Source: Prosthecobacter algae (lineage in GTDB: Bacteria > Verrucomicrobiota > Verrucomicrobiia > Verrucomicrobiales > Verrucomicrobiaceae). Taken from it: 64,000 bases of DNA. The stretch covers positions 1 through 64,000 of the forward strand of contig NZ_BAABIA010000001.1 in assembly GCF_039542385.1 (NCBI RefSeq). The letters run 5' to 3'. The notes under the pieces were generated by a model. The model was given only the letters and a program-made list of their open reading frames with translations, was not told where the DNA came from and did no database searches. Made by a program: the position numbers and the translations under genes. Shown here one piece after another: positions 22,362 through 31,953 of this stretch (position 1 is its first letter; each line of letters opens with the position of its first letter).

Positions 22362-23072
22362 ATGAGCACACCGCGCCTCCTTTGCTGGTCTTTCGCCACT
22401 GTGGTGACGATTTCATCCTTGAGTTCCTGTGCATTGGCACCGCTTGAGACGGTCGGTTGGGCATCGCCGAAAGCGAAAGCAGGATCGCCTTTGCAAGCCG
22501 GTGTGCGGTATGAAGTTAGGAAGGCCCTGGCCGCAGGCGTGCCTTTCCGGCCGCAGGAAATGAAACGCTACTACTTCATGATGGATGCACCACGTCCACC
22601 ACTCATGGCTGCCACCCAGGTGGCTGGACGGAGGATGACTGTGCGCACGACGGCCTACTGTCATGATGAAGATGACCACATCGTCTATGGGGTCAAGAAT
22701 GCCCTGGGCACGCCTTTGAAATTTGGCTCCGTGCGCAGTGCGGCGGCCGATTGGTCACGCTACCCCGTGGGCACGCGTTTCCGCATCGCGGGCCAGCCGG
22801 ATGTGGTTTACGAGGTGGATGACTATGGCAGCGCTCTGGTAGGAACGGGCACGATTGATCTCTACAAGCCGACTCAATGCCAGATGAATGACTGGGGGGT
22901 GCGCCATGTGGACATCGAGGTGATCCAGTGGGGCTCCTACCAGCGCAGCATGGACATCATGCGGGATCGCACCAAATGGCCGCACGTGCGCCGCATGGTG
23001 GAAGACATCGAGACAAAGGTCTATCAAGTCACGGCAAAGAGCCTTCGTGGCCCGATGACAGCATCTCTGTAA
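22362..23072 (+). CDS. 3D-domain lipoprotein
   Basis: A 236-residue protein with a lipoprotein-type signal (ATVVTISSLSSCA, lipid Cys near residue 23). Its C-terminal half is a 3D (Asp-Asp-Asp) domain, the double-psi barrel also found in MltA and Rpf-like enzymes: MTVRTTAYCHDEDDH, YPVGTRFRI, VVYEVDDYGSAL, GTGTIDLYKP and WGVRHVDIEVIQWG, with the three aspartates visible. It probably acts on or binds peptidoglycan. The 160 bp upstream are strikingly AT-rich, so the promoter probably lies there. It is divergent from the giant PQQ gene. Confidence 0.82.
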   Translation: MSTPRLLCWSFATVVTISSLSSCALAPLETVGWASPKAKAGSPLQAGVRYEVRKALAAGVPFRPQEMKRYYFMMDAPRPPLMAATQVAGRRMTVRTTAYCHDEDDHIVYGVKNALGTPLKFGSVRSAAADWSRYPVGTRFRIAGQPDVVYEVDDYGSALVGTGTIDLYKPTQCQMNDWGVRHVDIEVIQWGSYQRSMDIMRDRTKWPHVRRMVEDIETKVYQVTAKSLRGPMTASL

Positions 23073-23201
23073 TCGCACCTGGCGGCAGGGCTGGATGCCT
23101 AAAAACTTGCGGGGCAAAACTGCGGCGAGAGCCCCGGAAGTGGCGTTTATTTCTGTGGGAATCACTGGCCAAGTTTGTGCTCGTGTGTTCTTCTCTTTGT
23201 T

Positions 23202-24407
23202 ATGAATGCGAGACTGTTTCCCTCCGCTTGGTGTAGTGTGCTTTCATTGTTAGGCATCTCGCTGATGCCCGCCTGTAAACCTCCTCAGGCAGTCCCTGCG
23301 GCAGCCCCACCGCCGCCTGCGGTCATTGTGGGAAAGGTGACGAAACAGACGGTGCCCATCTACGTGGAAAACGTGGGTCAGACGCAGGCTTCGGAAACAG
23401 TGGAGATCCGCGCTCGAGTGAGTGGATTCATCACGGAAGCTCCGTTTAAAGAAGGCAGCTTGGTTAAAAAGGGCGACCTGCTTTTCAAGATTGATCCTCG
23501 CTCCTACGCAGCGGTGGTGGACCAATCGAAGGCCAATGTGACGAAGGCGGAAGCCTCTCTGGAACGGGCCAAAGGCGACCTGCAACGACTGGAGCCCCTG
23601 GTGGCTGCCAGCGCCATTTCTAAACAAGATCGCGATACCGCAGGCACCACGGCCAAAGTGGCGGAGGCCGATCTCCTAGCCGCCAAAGCCGCCCTGGCCA
23701 CGGCGGAGTTAAACCTCAGCTACGCGACGATGGTGGCCCCCTTTGATGGCATGATCGGTGCGCGCAATGTGGATGTGGGCAACTTCGTGGGCAGCAGTGC
23801 GGATACCATGCTGCTGGCCACCGTTTCCACCACGGATCCCATGCGGGTGAGCTTCAATGTGGCGGAGCAAAACTACCTGCGCTTTCAGCGGCGCTTCATG
23901 GGTGATGAAGTCGCCAAAGAGGAACACAGCTCGAAGATGGAGTTCGAGCTCATCCTCAGCGATGGCAAGGTCTATGAGCACAAAGGCCGTTTTGAATTTG
24001 CCGATCGCGCCCTGGATTCAAGGACCGGCACCTTAAAAATCGTCGTCAGCTTTCCCAATGCAGAACACCTCCTGCGCCCCGGCCAGTTTGCTCGCGTGCG
24101 AGCCAAGCCTGAGGAGCGGCCCGATGCCCTCCTGGTGCCGCAGCGGGCGGTGATCGAAACTCAGAGTTTGCAGTCCGTCCTGGTGGTGGGGGAAGGTAAC
24201 AAGGTGATCCAAAAACCGGTGAAAACTGAAGGACGCTACAACGACCAATTCATTGTGAGCAGCGGCCTGAATGAAGGGGATCGAGTGATCATCGAAGGTG
24301 TGCAAAAAGCGCGTCCCGGCATGGTGGTGAATCCAACCGAGCCTGAAGCGGAAAGCCCAGCCCCTGCGCCAACAAAGCCAGAGCCCAGCGCCCCGGCAGC
24401 GAAGTAA
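23202..24407 (+). CDS. RND efflux periplasmic adaptor (AcrA/MexA family)
   Basis: A 401-residue membrane fusion protein from the ATG at 23202. A lipoprotein signal (LLGISLMPACKPP) is followed by the barrel-sandwich lipoyl half-motif (VEIRARVSGFITEAPFKEGS), a helical hairpin rich in Ala/Lys (about 100-170), the second lipoyl half (ATMVAPFDGMIGARNVDVGN), a beta-barrel and a membrane-proximal domain (RPDALLVPQRAVIETQ). The last 30 residues are Pro/Ala/Glu-rich. It couples the downstream RND pump, 24 bp away, to an outer-membrane channel that is not encoded here. Confidence 0.93.
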   Translation: MNARLFPSAWCSVLSLLGISLMPACKPPQAVPAAAPPPPAVIVGKVTKQTVPIYVENVGQTQASETVEIRARVSGFITEAPFKEGSLVKKGDLLFKIDPRSYAAVVDQSKANVTKAEASLERAKGDLQRLEPLVAASAISKQDRDTAGTTAKVAEADLLAAKAALATAELNLSYATMVAPFDGMIGARNVDVGNFVGSSADTMLLATVSTTDPMRVSFNVAEQNYLRFQRRFMGDEVAKEEHSSKMEFELILSDGKVYEHKGRFEFADRALDSRTGTLKIVVSFPNAEHLLRPGQFARVRAKPEERPDALLVPQRAVIETQSLQSVLVVGEGNKVIQKPVKTEGRYNDQFIVSSGLNEGDRVIIEGVQKARPGMVVNPTEPEAESPAPAPTKPEPSAPAAK

Positions 24408-24431
24408 TCTTTTCACCGAGGACTCACCGCC

Positions 24432-27400
24432 ATGGCCCACTTCTTCATCAACCGCCGTGTCTTTGCGATGGTGTTATCCATCCTCATCGTGCTGGTCGGC
24501 TGGCTCGGGCTGCGCACGCTGCCCATCGCCCGGTACCCCAACATGACGCCGCCGACCATTCAGGTGACGGCGACCTATCCCGGCGCGAGTTCTCAAGTGG
24601 TGGAAGAGACCGTGACCTCCCCGCTGGAACAGGAGATCAATGGCGCTGAAGACATGCTGTACATGTCCAGCGGCAGCACCAGTGATGGTCAGGCCTCCAT
24701 CAAGGTCACCTTTCGGGTGGGTAAGAACATTGACGATGCGGCTGTGGATGTGCAAAACCGCGTGGCTCGTGCTCAATCGCGCCTACCTGCGGACGTGGTG
24801 AAAAACGGCATTACGGTGACCAAACAGTCGCCCGACATGCTGCTGGTCTTTGCGCTCAGTTCCAAGAATGGCGAGTATGACGATCTCTTTCTCAACAACT
24901 ACGCCTTCCTGAATTTGCAGCCGCAGATGGCTCGCGTGCCGGGCGTGGGCGCGGTGAATATTTTCACGCAGAAGGATTACTCCATGCGGGTCTGGCTGCA
25001 GCCTGACAAGCTGGCGAATCTGGGGCTCACAGCGACGGATGTGACGCGCGCTTTGCAGGAGCAAAACATCCAGGCCGCTGCCGGCCAGATCGGCGCGCCG
25101 CCAGCGGAGAAGGGGACGGAGTTTCAGTTTTCCGTCAACGTTCGAGGTCGTTTGGTGAGTGCGGAGGAATTTGGCAGCATCGTCATCACCACGTTAACGG
25201 ACGGCACCGTGGTACGGCTGAATGATGTCGCACGCACGGAATTGGGTGGCAAAGACTACGCCAGTTTTGGTCGCATCAATGGTTCGGCCGCCGCCTTGAT
25301 CGGGATTTTCCAGCTTCCCACGGCCAATGCTTTGGATACGGCGATTGCCTGTCGCGAACGCATGGAGGAGCTGGCAAAAAGTTTTCCTCCCGGCATGGAA
25401 GCGAAGGTCAGTTTTGATACCACGCTGTTTGTGACCGCCTCGCTGGAGGAGGTGATGCACACATTGGTGGAGGCCTTTGTGCTCGTGGTGCTGGTAGTCT
25501 TCGTCTTCCTGGGTAACTGGCGCGCCACCTTCATCCCCATGCTGGCTGTGCCAGTGTCTCTCATCGGCACCTTTGCCCTGTTCGGGGTCATGGGTTTCAC
25601 CATCAATACGCTGACGCTTTTTGCCCTCGTGCTGGCCATCGGGATTGTGGTGGATGATGCCATTGTGGTGGTAGAGGCGGTGGAGCACCACATTGAGCAT
25701 GGGCTGAGTCCGCTGGAGGCGACCAAAAAGGCCATGGATGAAGTCTCCGGGCCCGTCATTGCCATCGCTCTGGTGCTGTGTTCGGTCTTCATTCCCGTCT
25801 CCTTCATGGGGGGCATCACGGGAAAGCTGTATCAGCAGTTTGCCATGACGCTTTCTGTCTCGGTCATCCTTTCGGCCCTGGTGGCGCTTTCGCTCACGCC
25901 CGCGCTTTGTGTCATGCTGCTGCGCCCACGCAAGACCTCCAAGGGGCCGATTGGCCGTTTGCTGGGAGCTTTTAACCGCACCTTTGATCGCTTGACGGGA
26001 AGTTACGTGAGTGTGTGCCGTTGGATGATGCGCTTTGGGTTGATCACAGCAGTGCTATTGTTTGGCATCTACGCGGGCATCATCGGCCTGCTCAATCGCC
26101 TGCCCACTTCCTTCCTGCCGGATGAAGACATGGGCTATCTTTTTGTCATCACCACGCTGCCAGATGGGGCTTCCCAGGAGCGCACCGATCGTGTGCTGCG
26201 CAAGGTGGAGGATATCCTGCAAAAAACGCCAGGCGTGCAGGACGTCATCACCATCGGCGGGCTGAATCTTCTCAGCGGGGCGCGGAGTTCCAGTGCAGGG
26301 GTGTGCATAGTCTCGCTCAAAGATTGGAAGGAACGCACGGATCCGTCCATGCAAGTGGCGCAGATCGTCCCCAGCATCTTTGCTCGCGCCAGCCAGATTC
26401 CTGAGGCCATGGTCATCCCCACCTCTCCACCGCCCATTCAGGGCCTGGGCAATGCAGGTGGGGTGCAATTTGAGCTGCAGGATCAAGGCGGTGGCACGCC
26501 CCAGCAACTGCAAGAGGTGTCGGATCGCTTCCTAGTGGCAGCCTCGCAGCATCCTCAGTTGGCCCGCGTTTTCACCTTCTTCAGCACCCGCGTGCCACAG
26601 ACGTTGGTGGAGCTGGACCGCGATAAAATCAAGACGCTGGGCATCCCTCTGGATGGTGTGTTTAGCTCGCTCCAGGCTTACCTTGGGGGGATCTATGTGA
26701 ATGACCTCACGCTCTTTGGCCGCAGCTTTCAGGTGAAGGTGCAGGCCGAGCCTGAGTACCGCATGAAGCCCGAGGACATCTATGGCATCTACACGCGCAA
26801 TGCCGAAGGTGGCATGGTGCCCTTCAGCACCTTTGCGAAGGTGGAGTCCACCACGGGTTCGGACCTTCTGCCGCATTACAACGTCTATCGAACGGCTGAA
26901 ATTACGGCCACCGGCAAGCCAGGGGTGAGCTCGGGCCAGGTCATCACGGCCATGGAAGATTTGGCGAAAGAAAACCTGCCCGCGGGTTACGGTTATGAAT
27001 GGACCGGTACTGCCCTTCAGGAAAAGGAGGCGGGAGGTCAGCAAGCCACCATCTTTGCCCTGGCGCTGCTGTTTGTGTTCCTGGTGCTCGCTGCTCAGTA
27101 TGAAAGCTGGGCCGTGCCCTTTGCGGTACTCTTTGGCCTGCCTATCGGCATCTTTGGAGCTTTCATGGCCGCCTGGCTGCGCGGGCTAACCAATGATGTG
27201 TACGTGCAGATCGGTCTGGTGATGCTGCTCGGGCTGGCAGCAAAGAATGCCATTCTGATTGTCGAGTTTGCCCGCAGTCGGCGTGAGCAGGGCATGAGCA
27301 TCCGTGAAGCGGCCCTGGAGGGGGCGCGTCTGCGCCTGCGGCCCATCATCATGACTTCTTTGGCCTTCATCCTCGGCGTGGTGCCACTGGTCATCTCCAG

Positions 27401-27572
27401 CGGGGCAGGGGCCGCCAGCCGCCAGAGCCTGGGTACGGCGGTTTGCTTTGGCATGACCGCGGCCACCGTCATCGGCGTCTTTTTCATCCCTTGGCTCTAT
27501 GTCATTGTGCAGACCCTGGCGGAGAAAATCAGCGGAACCCCGAAGGAAGAGGTGACCGAATCGAAGGCCTAG
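24432..27572 (+). CDS. RND multidrug efflux pump, HAE1 (AcrB-like) family
   Basis: A 1,046-residue inner-membrane proton antiporter, full length for AcrB/MexB. It shows the HAE1 start (MAHFFINRRVFAMVLSILIV), ARYPNMTPPTIQVTATYPGA, the TM4 proton-relay aspartates in GIVVDDAIVVVEAVEHH, the large periplasmic loops and the C-terminal TM block (LLGLAAKNAILIVEFARSRR). It forms an operon with the adaptor. Homotrimers expel hydrophobic compounds using the proton gradient; the substrates cannot be told from sequence. No TetR or MarR regulator adjoins. Confidence 0.95.
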   Translation: MAHFFINRRVFAMVLSILIVLVGWLGLRTLPIARYPNMTPPTIQVTATYPGASSQVVEETVTSPLEQEINGAEDMLYMSSGSTSDGQASIKVTFRVGKNIDDAAVDVQNRVARAQSRLPADVVKNGITVTKQSPDMLLVFALSSKNGEYDDLFLNNYAFLNLQPQMARVPGVGAVNIFTQKDYSMRVWLQPDKLANLGLTATDVTRALQEQNIQAAAGQIGAPPAEKGTEFQFSVNVRGRLVSAEEFGSIVITTLTDGTVVRLNDVARTELGGKDYASFGRINGSAAALIGIFQLPTANALDTAIACRERMEELAKSFPPGMEAKVSFDTTLFVTASLEEVMHTLVEAFVLVVLVVFVFLGNWRATFIPMLAVPVSLIGTFALFGVMGFTINTLTLFALVLAIGIVVDDAIVVVEAVEHHIEHGLSPLEATKKAMDEVSGPVIAIALVLCSVFIPVSFMGGITGKLYQQFAMTLSVSVILSALVALSLTPALCVMLLRPRKTSKGPIGRLLGAFNRTFDRLTGSYVSVCRWMMRFGLITAVLLFGIYAGIIGLLNRLPTSFLPDEDMGYLFVITTLPDGASQERTDRVLRKVEDILQKTPGVQDVITIGGLNLLSGARSSSAGVCIVSLKDWKERTDPSMQVAQIVPSIFARASQIPEAMVIPTSPPPIQGLGNAGGVQFELQDQGGGTPQQLQEVSDRFLVAASQHPQLARVFTFFSTRVPQTLVELDRDKIKTLGIPLDGVFSSLQAYLGGIYVNDLTLFGRSFQVKVQAEPEYRMKPEDIYGIYTRNAEGGMVPFSTFAKVESTTGSDLLPHYNVYRTAEITATGKPGVSSGQVITAMEDLAKENLPAGYGYEWTGTALQEKEAGGQQATIFALALLFVFLVLAAQYESWAVPFAVLFGLPIGIFGAFMAAWLRGLTNDVYVQIGLVMLLGLAAKNAILIVEFARSRREQGMSIREAALEGARLRLRPIIMTSLAFILGVVPLVISSGAGAASRQSLGTAVCFGMTAATVIGVFFIPWLYVIVQTLAEKISGTPKEEVTESKA

Positions 27573-27651
27573 CCTGGGCATCAGAGTCCGAATCGGCTTT
27601 TCCCCTGCATTCAGCGAAAGTACAGGGTCTTGCCGTCGTTTACCTGAGCAC

Positions 27652-28866
27652 ATGTTCTGGCGCCTGTTCCTTTTTTCCCTCGCTCTTTCCTCGTTCGTTT
27701 TGGCCCAGGCCCCTAAGCAAGCTCCAGTCTCCCTGGCCAGTCTGCAAAAGACCCTTGCAGCCTCTCCCGATGCCGCACAGCTCGCGAAGCTGCATGATGA
27801 AGTCATCCGTCTGTTCGGTCGCCAGCGCCTGCTGCAAGGCAAACCGGGCACCAAGGTCGAAGCCACCACGGTGGCCTGGGCTGTTATGGACATGAACCCC
27901 GCTGTCGTGGTCCGTGGCAATGGCACCCTGATCGGCAACATGGTCCGCGTGGGGGATGATGGCCTGCAGGTGCTGGTGCAGAAGATGGAAAACTTCCAGG
28001 AATTTGGCTACCGCATCGAGGTGGATGGCATGGCCCGTGTGGCGGGCACGGTGCACCTGGAACACTACGACTACACGGCCGACAGTGAAAAGCAGCCCGG
28101 GGTGCCCGTGGGCCGCCTGGAGAAATTCGACTGGTCTCAAAGCCAAGTTTTCCCAGACACCGTGCGCGGGGTCACCGTCTATGTGCCTCAGCAATACCAG
28201 GCAGGCAGCGAAGCCTGCCTCATGGTCTGGCAGGATGGCGGCCGCCATGTGGACCCGAATGGCTCACTGCGTGTCAGCACCGTCTTTGACAACCTCATCC
28301 ACCAGAAAAAGATGCCCGTGACCATCGGAGTCTTCATTGATCCCGGTCGCAAGTCTAACCAAAAGCCTGGAGATCAAGCAGGCAATAGGGGTTTTGAATA
28401 TGACAGTCTGGGAGATGCCTACTCCCGTTTTCTGCTCACTGAAATTTTGCCTGAGGTGGAAAAGCGTTACGGTGTCAAATTCCGCCAAGATCCCCAGGCC
28501 TGGGCCATTGCCGGGGGGTCTTCCGGTGGCATTTGCGCCTTCACCGCCGCCTGGGAAAGACCGGATAAATTTCACAAGGTCCTCAGTTGGGTGGGCACCT
28601 TTGTAGATATCCGGGGCGGCAATGCCTACCCGTATTTGGTTCGCGTGACCGAGCGCAAACCCATCCGCGTTTATCTCCTGGATGGCGTCAACGACCTCGA
28701 TAACAAATTCGGCAACTGGCCCCTGGCCAACCGCATGATGGAAGCCAGCCTCAAGTACATGAATTATGATTACCGCATGGACTGGACCGAATGCTTCCAC
28801 GGCAGCCGCGGCATGGCCCCCAAACTCCCCGAAGCCCTCACGTGGCTATGGCGGGATGTGAAATGA
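27652..28866 (+). CDS. Exported esterase, enterochelin-esterase-like alpha/beta hydrolase
   Basis: A 404-residue protein with a signal peptide (MFWRLFLFSLALSSFVLAQA). An N-terminal about 140-residue domain of unknown type precedes a PF00756-type esterase. The esterase shows VTVYVPQQYQ, LMVWQDGGRHVDP, the nucleophile serine in IAGGSSGGICAFTAAWERPD, LLDGVNDLD near the acid residue, and a late histidine in CFHGSRGMAP. Related Verrucomicrobial/Planctomycete enzymes act on sugar or feruloyl esters. The substrate is unknown. Confidence 0.85.
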   Translation: MFWRLFLFSLALSSFVLAQAPKQAPVSLASLQKTLAASPDAAQLAKLHDEVIRLFGRQRLLQGKPGTKVEATTVAWAVMDMNPAVVVRGNGTLIGNMVRVGDDGLQVLVQKMENFQEFGYRIEVDGMARVAGTVHLEHYDYTADSEKQPGVPVGRLEKFDWSQSQVFPDTVRGVTVYVPQQYQAGSEACLMVWQDGGRHVDPNGSLRVSTVFDNLIHQKKMPVTIGVFIDPGRKSNQKPGDQAGNRGFEYDSLGDAYSRFLLTEILPEVEKRYGVKFRQDPQAWAIAGGSSGGICAFTAAWERPDKFHKVLSWVGTFVDIRGGNAYPYLVRVTERKPIRVYLLDGVNDLDNKFGNWPLANRMMEASLKYMNYDYRMDWTECFHGSRGMAPKLPEALTWLWRDVK

Positions 28867-28867
28867 A

Positions 28868-30190
28868 TTAGTGACTCTTGATCGCCTTCTGAAGCATCCA
28901 AAATAGCTCTGTCTTACCCCCAGCATAAGCGCCGCGCGTGCTACTTTTTGGTGCTCCTTCAAAGTCCTTATCGAAGTCGGTTTCACCACGAAACGGGGAG
29001 AGGTCTAGAGGTGGGCCTTCGCAGTGGCCGGGGCGGGGACGGAGGTCGAGTTGGCCGAGAGTCAGGGACGGATGGATGAGGTGTTCTGCTGCTGCCTCAA
29101 CGGGCGCGGTGACATTCTCTGAGGCGTTCTTCGTGGCTTGATCCAGCAGCGGCTCGGTGGCGAAAAGCACATTGCCCGTAATGGCTTGGCCCTCTTGGGC
29201 GGTGCTACCGACCCGGATGCCGCGCGCGGTGGAATAAATGGTGTTGTGATAGACATGAGCTAGCTTCAAAGGCAGGTCATGACTGCGCAGGGTGATGGCC
29301 TCATGCTGTGCGGCGGGGCAATCGCCCAAGACATTGTCATGGATGGAGACCCGGCCTGATGCGCGCAGCAGAGACTCACGGGGATTATGCCAGATGAAGT
29401 TGCCGTAGATCTCATAGAGATTCATGGAGCCCGGGCCGCTATCTGGGAAGCCACCGACGAGGAGGTTAGGCCGATTCCCATCTGGGCTGGGTTGATCGTT
29501 CTTGAGGAAGACATTATGCCGGATGAGGGTGCTGCACGGGGTGGTTGGCAGCCCTGGCACATCGGGGTAGGCCTTTTGATATTTGATCTCCATGCAATAA
29601 CCGATGGGGTCATGAACAAGGTTGTTTTCAATGAGGCCACGTACAAAGGGCGCAGTGCCATCTGAATTGCCGAGATACAGACCGGTGCCGCAGTTGCGAA
29701 TGATATTGCGCCGGATGATCCAGTCCCAGGTGGGGGTTTTGGTGGAGATTCCCACCGCTTGCTGGGATGTGTTCCAATCGCTGATGACACAGTCTTCAAC
29801 CAAGATGTGATGAACGAGGTTTTTGAGCCCTCCCTGAGCGCTGATGCCAAACACACCGGGTATACCCGTGGGGCCTTCACCCAGGATGGACAGCTTTTTC
29901 AAAGCCACATAACTGCATTTGCGCAGCTCCACGCAGTTGGCGTTTTGAGTTTGGCGAATCTCGGCGATGCCCTGTTCCGGCCCCTGGATGGTGATCCACG
30001 CATCGGCCCTGCCGTGGCAATCAGTGACGGGCAGGCCACGGTTGTAAACCCCTGCGGCTAAAACCAGCGTGTCTCCTGGCACCAAGCTACCTAAAACCTT
30101 GCGATAATCTTGCGGCCCCGCGTGTTTTGTTTCCCCGGCAAAAGCCAAGGTGGTCATCAGCGAGACTAGAAAAACAAACCCTTTGATCAT
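28868..30190 (-). CDS. Exported right-handed beta-helix protein
   Basis: A 440-residue protein with a signal peptide (MIKGFVFLVSLMTTLAFA). It has the chain of short Asn/Ile-rich rungs of a parallel beta-helix (ILVEDCVISDWN, WIIRRNIIRNCGTGLYLGNS, GLIENNLVHDPIGY, NLYEIYGNFIWHNP, RVSIHDNVLGDCPA) and an N-terminal GDTLVLAAGVYN turn typical of pectate-lyase/NosD-like proteins. The tail (LDLRPRPGHCEGPPLDLSPF) is common in planctomycete/verrucomicrobial polysaccharide-binding members. A role in polysaccharide lysis or binding is inferred; catalytic residues cannot be assigned. Confidence 0.8.
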   Translation of the reverse strand: MIKGFVFLVSLMTTLAFAGETKHAGPQDYRKVLGSLVPGDTLVLAAGVYNRGLPVTDCHGRADAWITIQGPEQGIAEIRQTQNANCVELRKCSYVALKKLSILGEGPTGIPGVFGISAQGGLKNLVHHILVEDCVISDWNTSQQAVGISTKTPTWDWIIRRNIIRNCGTGLYLGNSDGTAPFVRGLIENNLVHDPIGYCMEIKYQKAYPDVPGLPTTPCSTLIRHNVFLKNDQPSPDGNRPNLLVGGFPDSGPGSMNLYEIYGNFIWHNPRESLLRASGRVSIHDNVLGDCPAAQHEAITLRSHDLPLKLAHVYHNTIYSTARGIRVGSTAQEGQAITGNVLFATEPLLDQATKNASENVTAPVEAAAEHLIHPSLTLGQLDLRPRPGHCEGPPLDLSPFRGETDFDKDFEGAPKSSTRGAYAGGKTELFWMLQKAIKSH

Positions 30191-30240
30191 GCATGCATGA
30201 ACGGGTTAGCGGGCTGATTTCTACGCTCTTTGTCGCTCCA

Positions 30241-31851
30241 TCATTTGTCTTTTCGGGCTCCAGGCACGGGAAACCCGTTCTGCAGGAGAATCAGGCCGAT
30301 GATGTCGCCTTGGTCATTGCGGTTAAAAGTCAGAGAAGCCACCACCACATCGTATTCAAAGCGGTCCTTACCCATGTCAAAGATCGGTACGGCTCCCTGC
30401 CCGGTGAGCTGGGCGTAGAGTGTGCTGCCGCGCAGACTTATGAAGAGGTCTTTCATGCCGAACAAAGAGTAAGTGCCAACGTAAGGTTTCAGGTCATCCG
30501 CTTTGTGGAGGATGATGGCGGGCTCTGCTTGATCGGTGCGCGTGGCAGATTGGTCTCGTCCATTTTGCAGAAGGGTGAGGGAGGTGATTTTGCCCTCCGT
30601 CCGGGTGAAGTGGATTTCTGCATTCACCACTTTCAGGAAAAAGCGATCCTTCTCGCGCGCAAACATCGGCAGGAAAGCCTGTCCGGTGAGCCGTGCCCAG
30701 AGCTGGCCCTCACGCAGGAGGATGGTGAAGCGCGCGTCAGGACTCAGCGCATACACACCGGGGTATTCCTTCAGCGTTTCGCCCTCCAGCATGATCTCCT
30801 GGGGCATGACCCGCGGCACTTCCACACGGGGGCCAGCGATGACCGCCCCGCCATCCAACTCGGTGTTGTTGATCAGCACCACCCGCACCGTGTTCGTCGC
30901 TGGGATGACCTGCAAGCTTGACCGATAGCCGCCCGTGCCGCCGTCATGATTGTAGCTGAGGTGGCCATCGCTTTTCGAGATGAAGGGGCCGAGGCCGATG
31001 TGGCCATCACCAGGGACTTCGGCATGGGATTGCATGGCGAGCGCAAAGGCTTTGGCCAAGGGAGAGGACTCGGGTTTCGCCATGGCCTGGCCGAATTTGA
31101 CGAGATCAGTGGTGGTCGATCGCAATGCTCCTGCCCCGGCCACGGCATCGAAGTGCCAGGACTTGGCTGGTTTATCGTCTTCATGAGGATCCGCCAAAGG
31201 CAAGAGGTTGCTTGTGATCGTCATGCGCGTGTCCTGCAAGCCCAGCGGCTGGCAGATCTTGTTCACCACGGCTTTTTCCCAAGACGTGCCATAGACCTTG
31301 CCTAACAAATGACCCAACAAGCCAACGCCAAGATTCGAGTAGCTGCAAGGGTAAGGGCCTTCGCCCTCCAGCTTGGTGCGGGTGAGAAAATCCAGCATCA
31401 GCTTTTCATCATACCCCGCATACGGATCGCCATCTTTGACCCCAGCGGCATGGTTCCCTGGCAGGCGTGGCAGGCCGCTGGTGTGCGTGGAGAGCTGTTT
31501 CAGCGTGATGGCGGCAATGCGCGGATCTTCAAATTTCAGTCGCGAATCGAGCAGCTTGGAAACAGGCGTCTCCATGGTTACCTTTCCCTCCACCACGGCC
31601 TGAGCTAAGAGCAGGCCGGTAAAAACCTTGGTGATGGAGCCGATCTCAAACAGCACCTTTTCATGGTAGTCTTTCGAGTTCTCCGCAGGGGAGGCAAAGC
31701 CTGCAAAAGCCACCTTGCCATTCAGACTTTCCGCCGTGGCGATGCCTCCGGCTTTAAGCTTTTTAGCCGCCTCGGAGGCTGATTCGGCGAGGGGTCTTTC
31801 CGCCGCCATGAGGGTTGCGGAAAAAAGAGAAAGGACCTTCAGCAGTTTCAT
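30241..31851 (-). CDS. Serine hydrolase, class C beta-lactamase family, with two C-terminal repeat domains
   Basis: A 536-residue exported protein (MKLLKVLSLFSATLMAAERP). The active-site motifs of penicillin-recognising enzymes are all present: SxxK in FEIGSITKVFTGLL, YxN in CSYSNLGVGLLG and HxG in NHDGGTGGYRS. Two homologous beta domains follow the catalytic part, one near residues 370-445 (YPGVYALSPDARFTILLREG) and one near 460-530 (YVGTYSLFGMKDLFISLRGS); each ends with LLQNG. They resemble DUF3471-type domains. It may be a peptidase, esterase or lactamase-like enzyme; resistance is not implied. Confidence 0.87.
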   Translation of the reverse strand: MKLLKVLSLFSATLMAAERPLAESASEAAKKLKAGGIATAESLNGKVAFAGFASPAENSKDYHEKVLFEIGSITKVFTGLLLAQAVVEGKVTMETPVSKLLDSRLKFEDPRIAAITLKQLSTHTSGLPRLPGNHAAGVKDGDPYAGYDEKLMLDFLTRTKLEGEGPYPCSYSNLGVGLLGHLLGKVYGTSWEKAVVNKICQPLGLQDTRMTITSNLLPLADPHEDDKPAKSWHFDAVAGAGALRSTTTDLVKFGQAMAKPESSPLAKAFALAMQSHAEVPGDGHIGLGPFISKSDGHLSYNHDGGTGGYRSSLQVIPATNTVRVVLINNTELDGGAVIAGPRVEVPRVMPQEIMLEGETLKEYPGVYALSPDARFTILLREGQLWARLTGQAFLPMFAREKDRFFLKVVNAEIHFTRTEGKITSLTLLQNGRDQSATRTDQAEPAIILHKADDLKPYVGTYSLFGMKDLFISLRGSTLYAQLTGQGAVPIFDMGKDRFEYDVVVASLTFNRNDQGDIIGLILLQNGFPVPGARKDK

Positions 31852-31953
31852 GGGCCGCAGGCTAACGGTGGATGCTGGAAAAGGGCAAGCTTTCTCGCGA
31901 GAGAAAGGAGAGCCTAACCAAAAGAGGGACGAGGTCGGTCTGCCGAGGTTTCT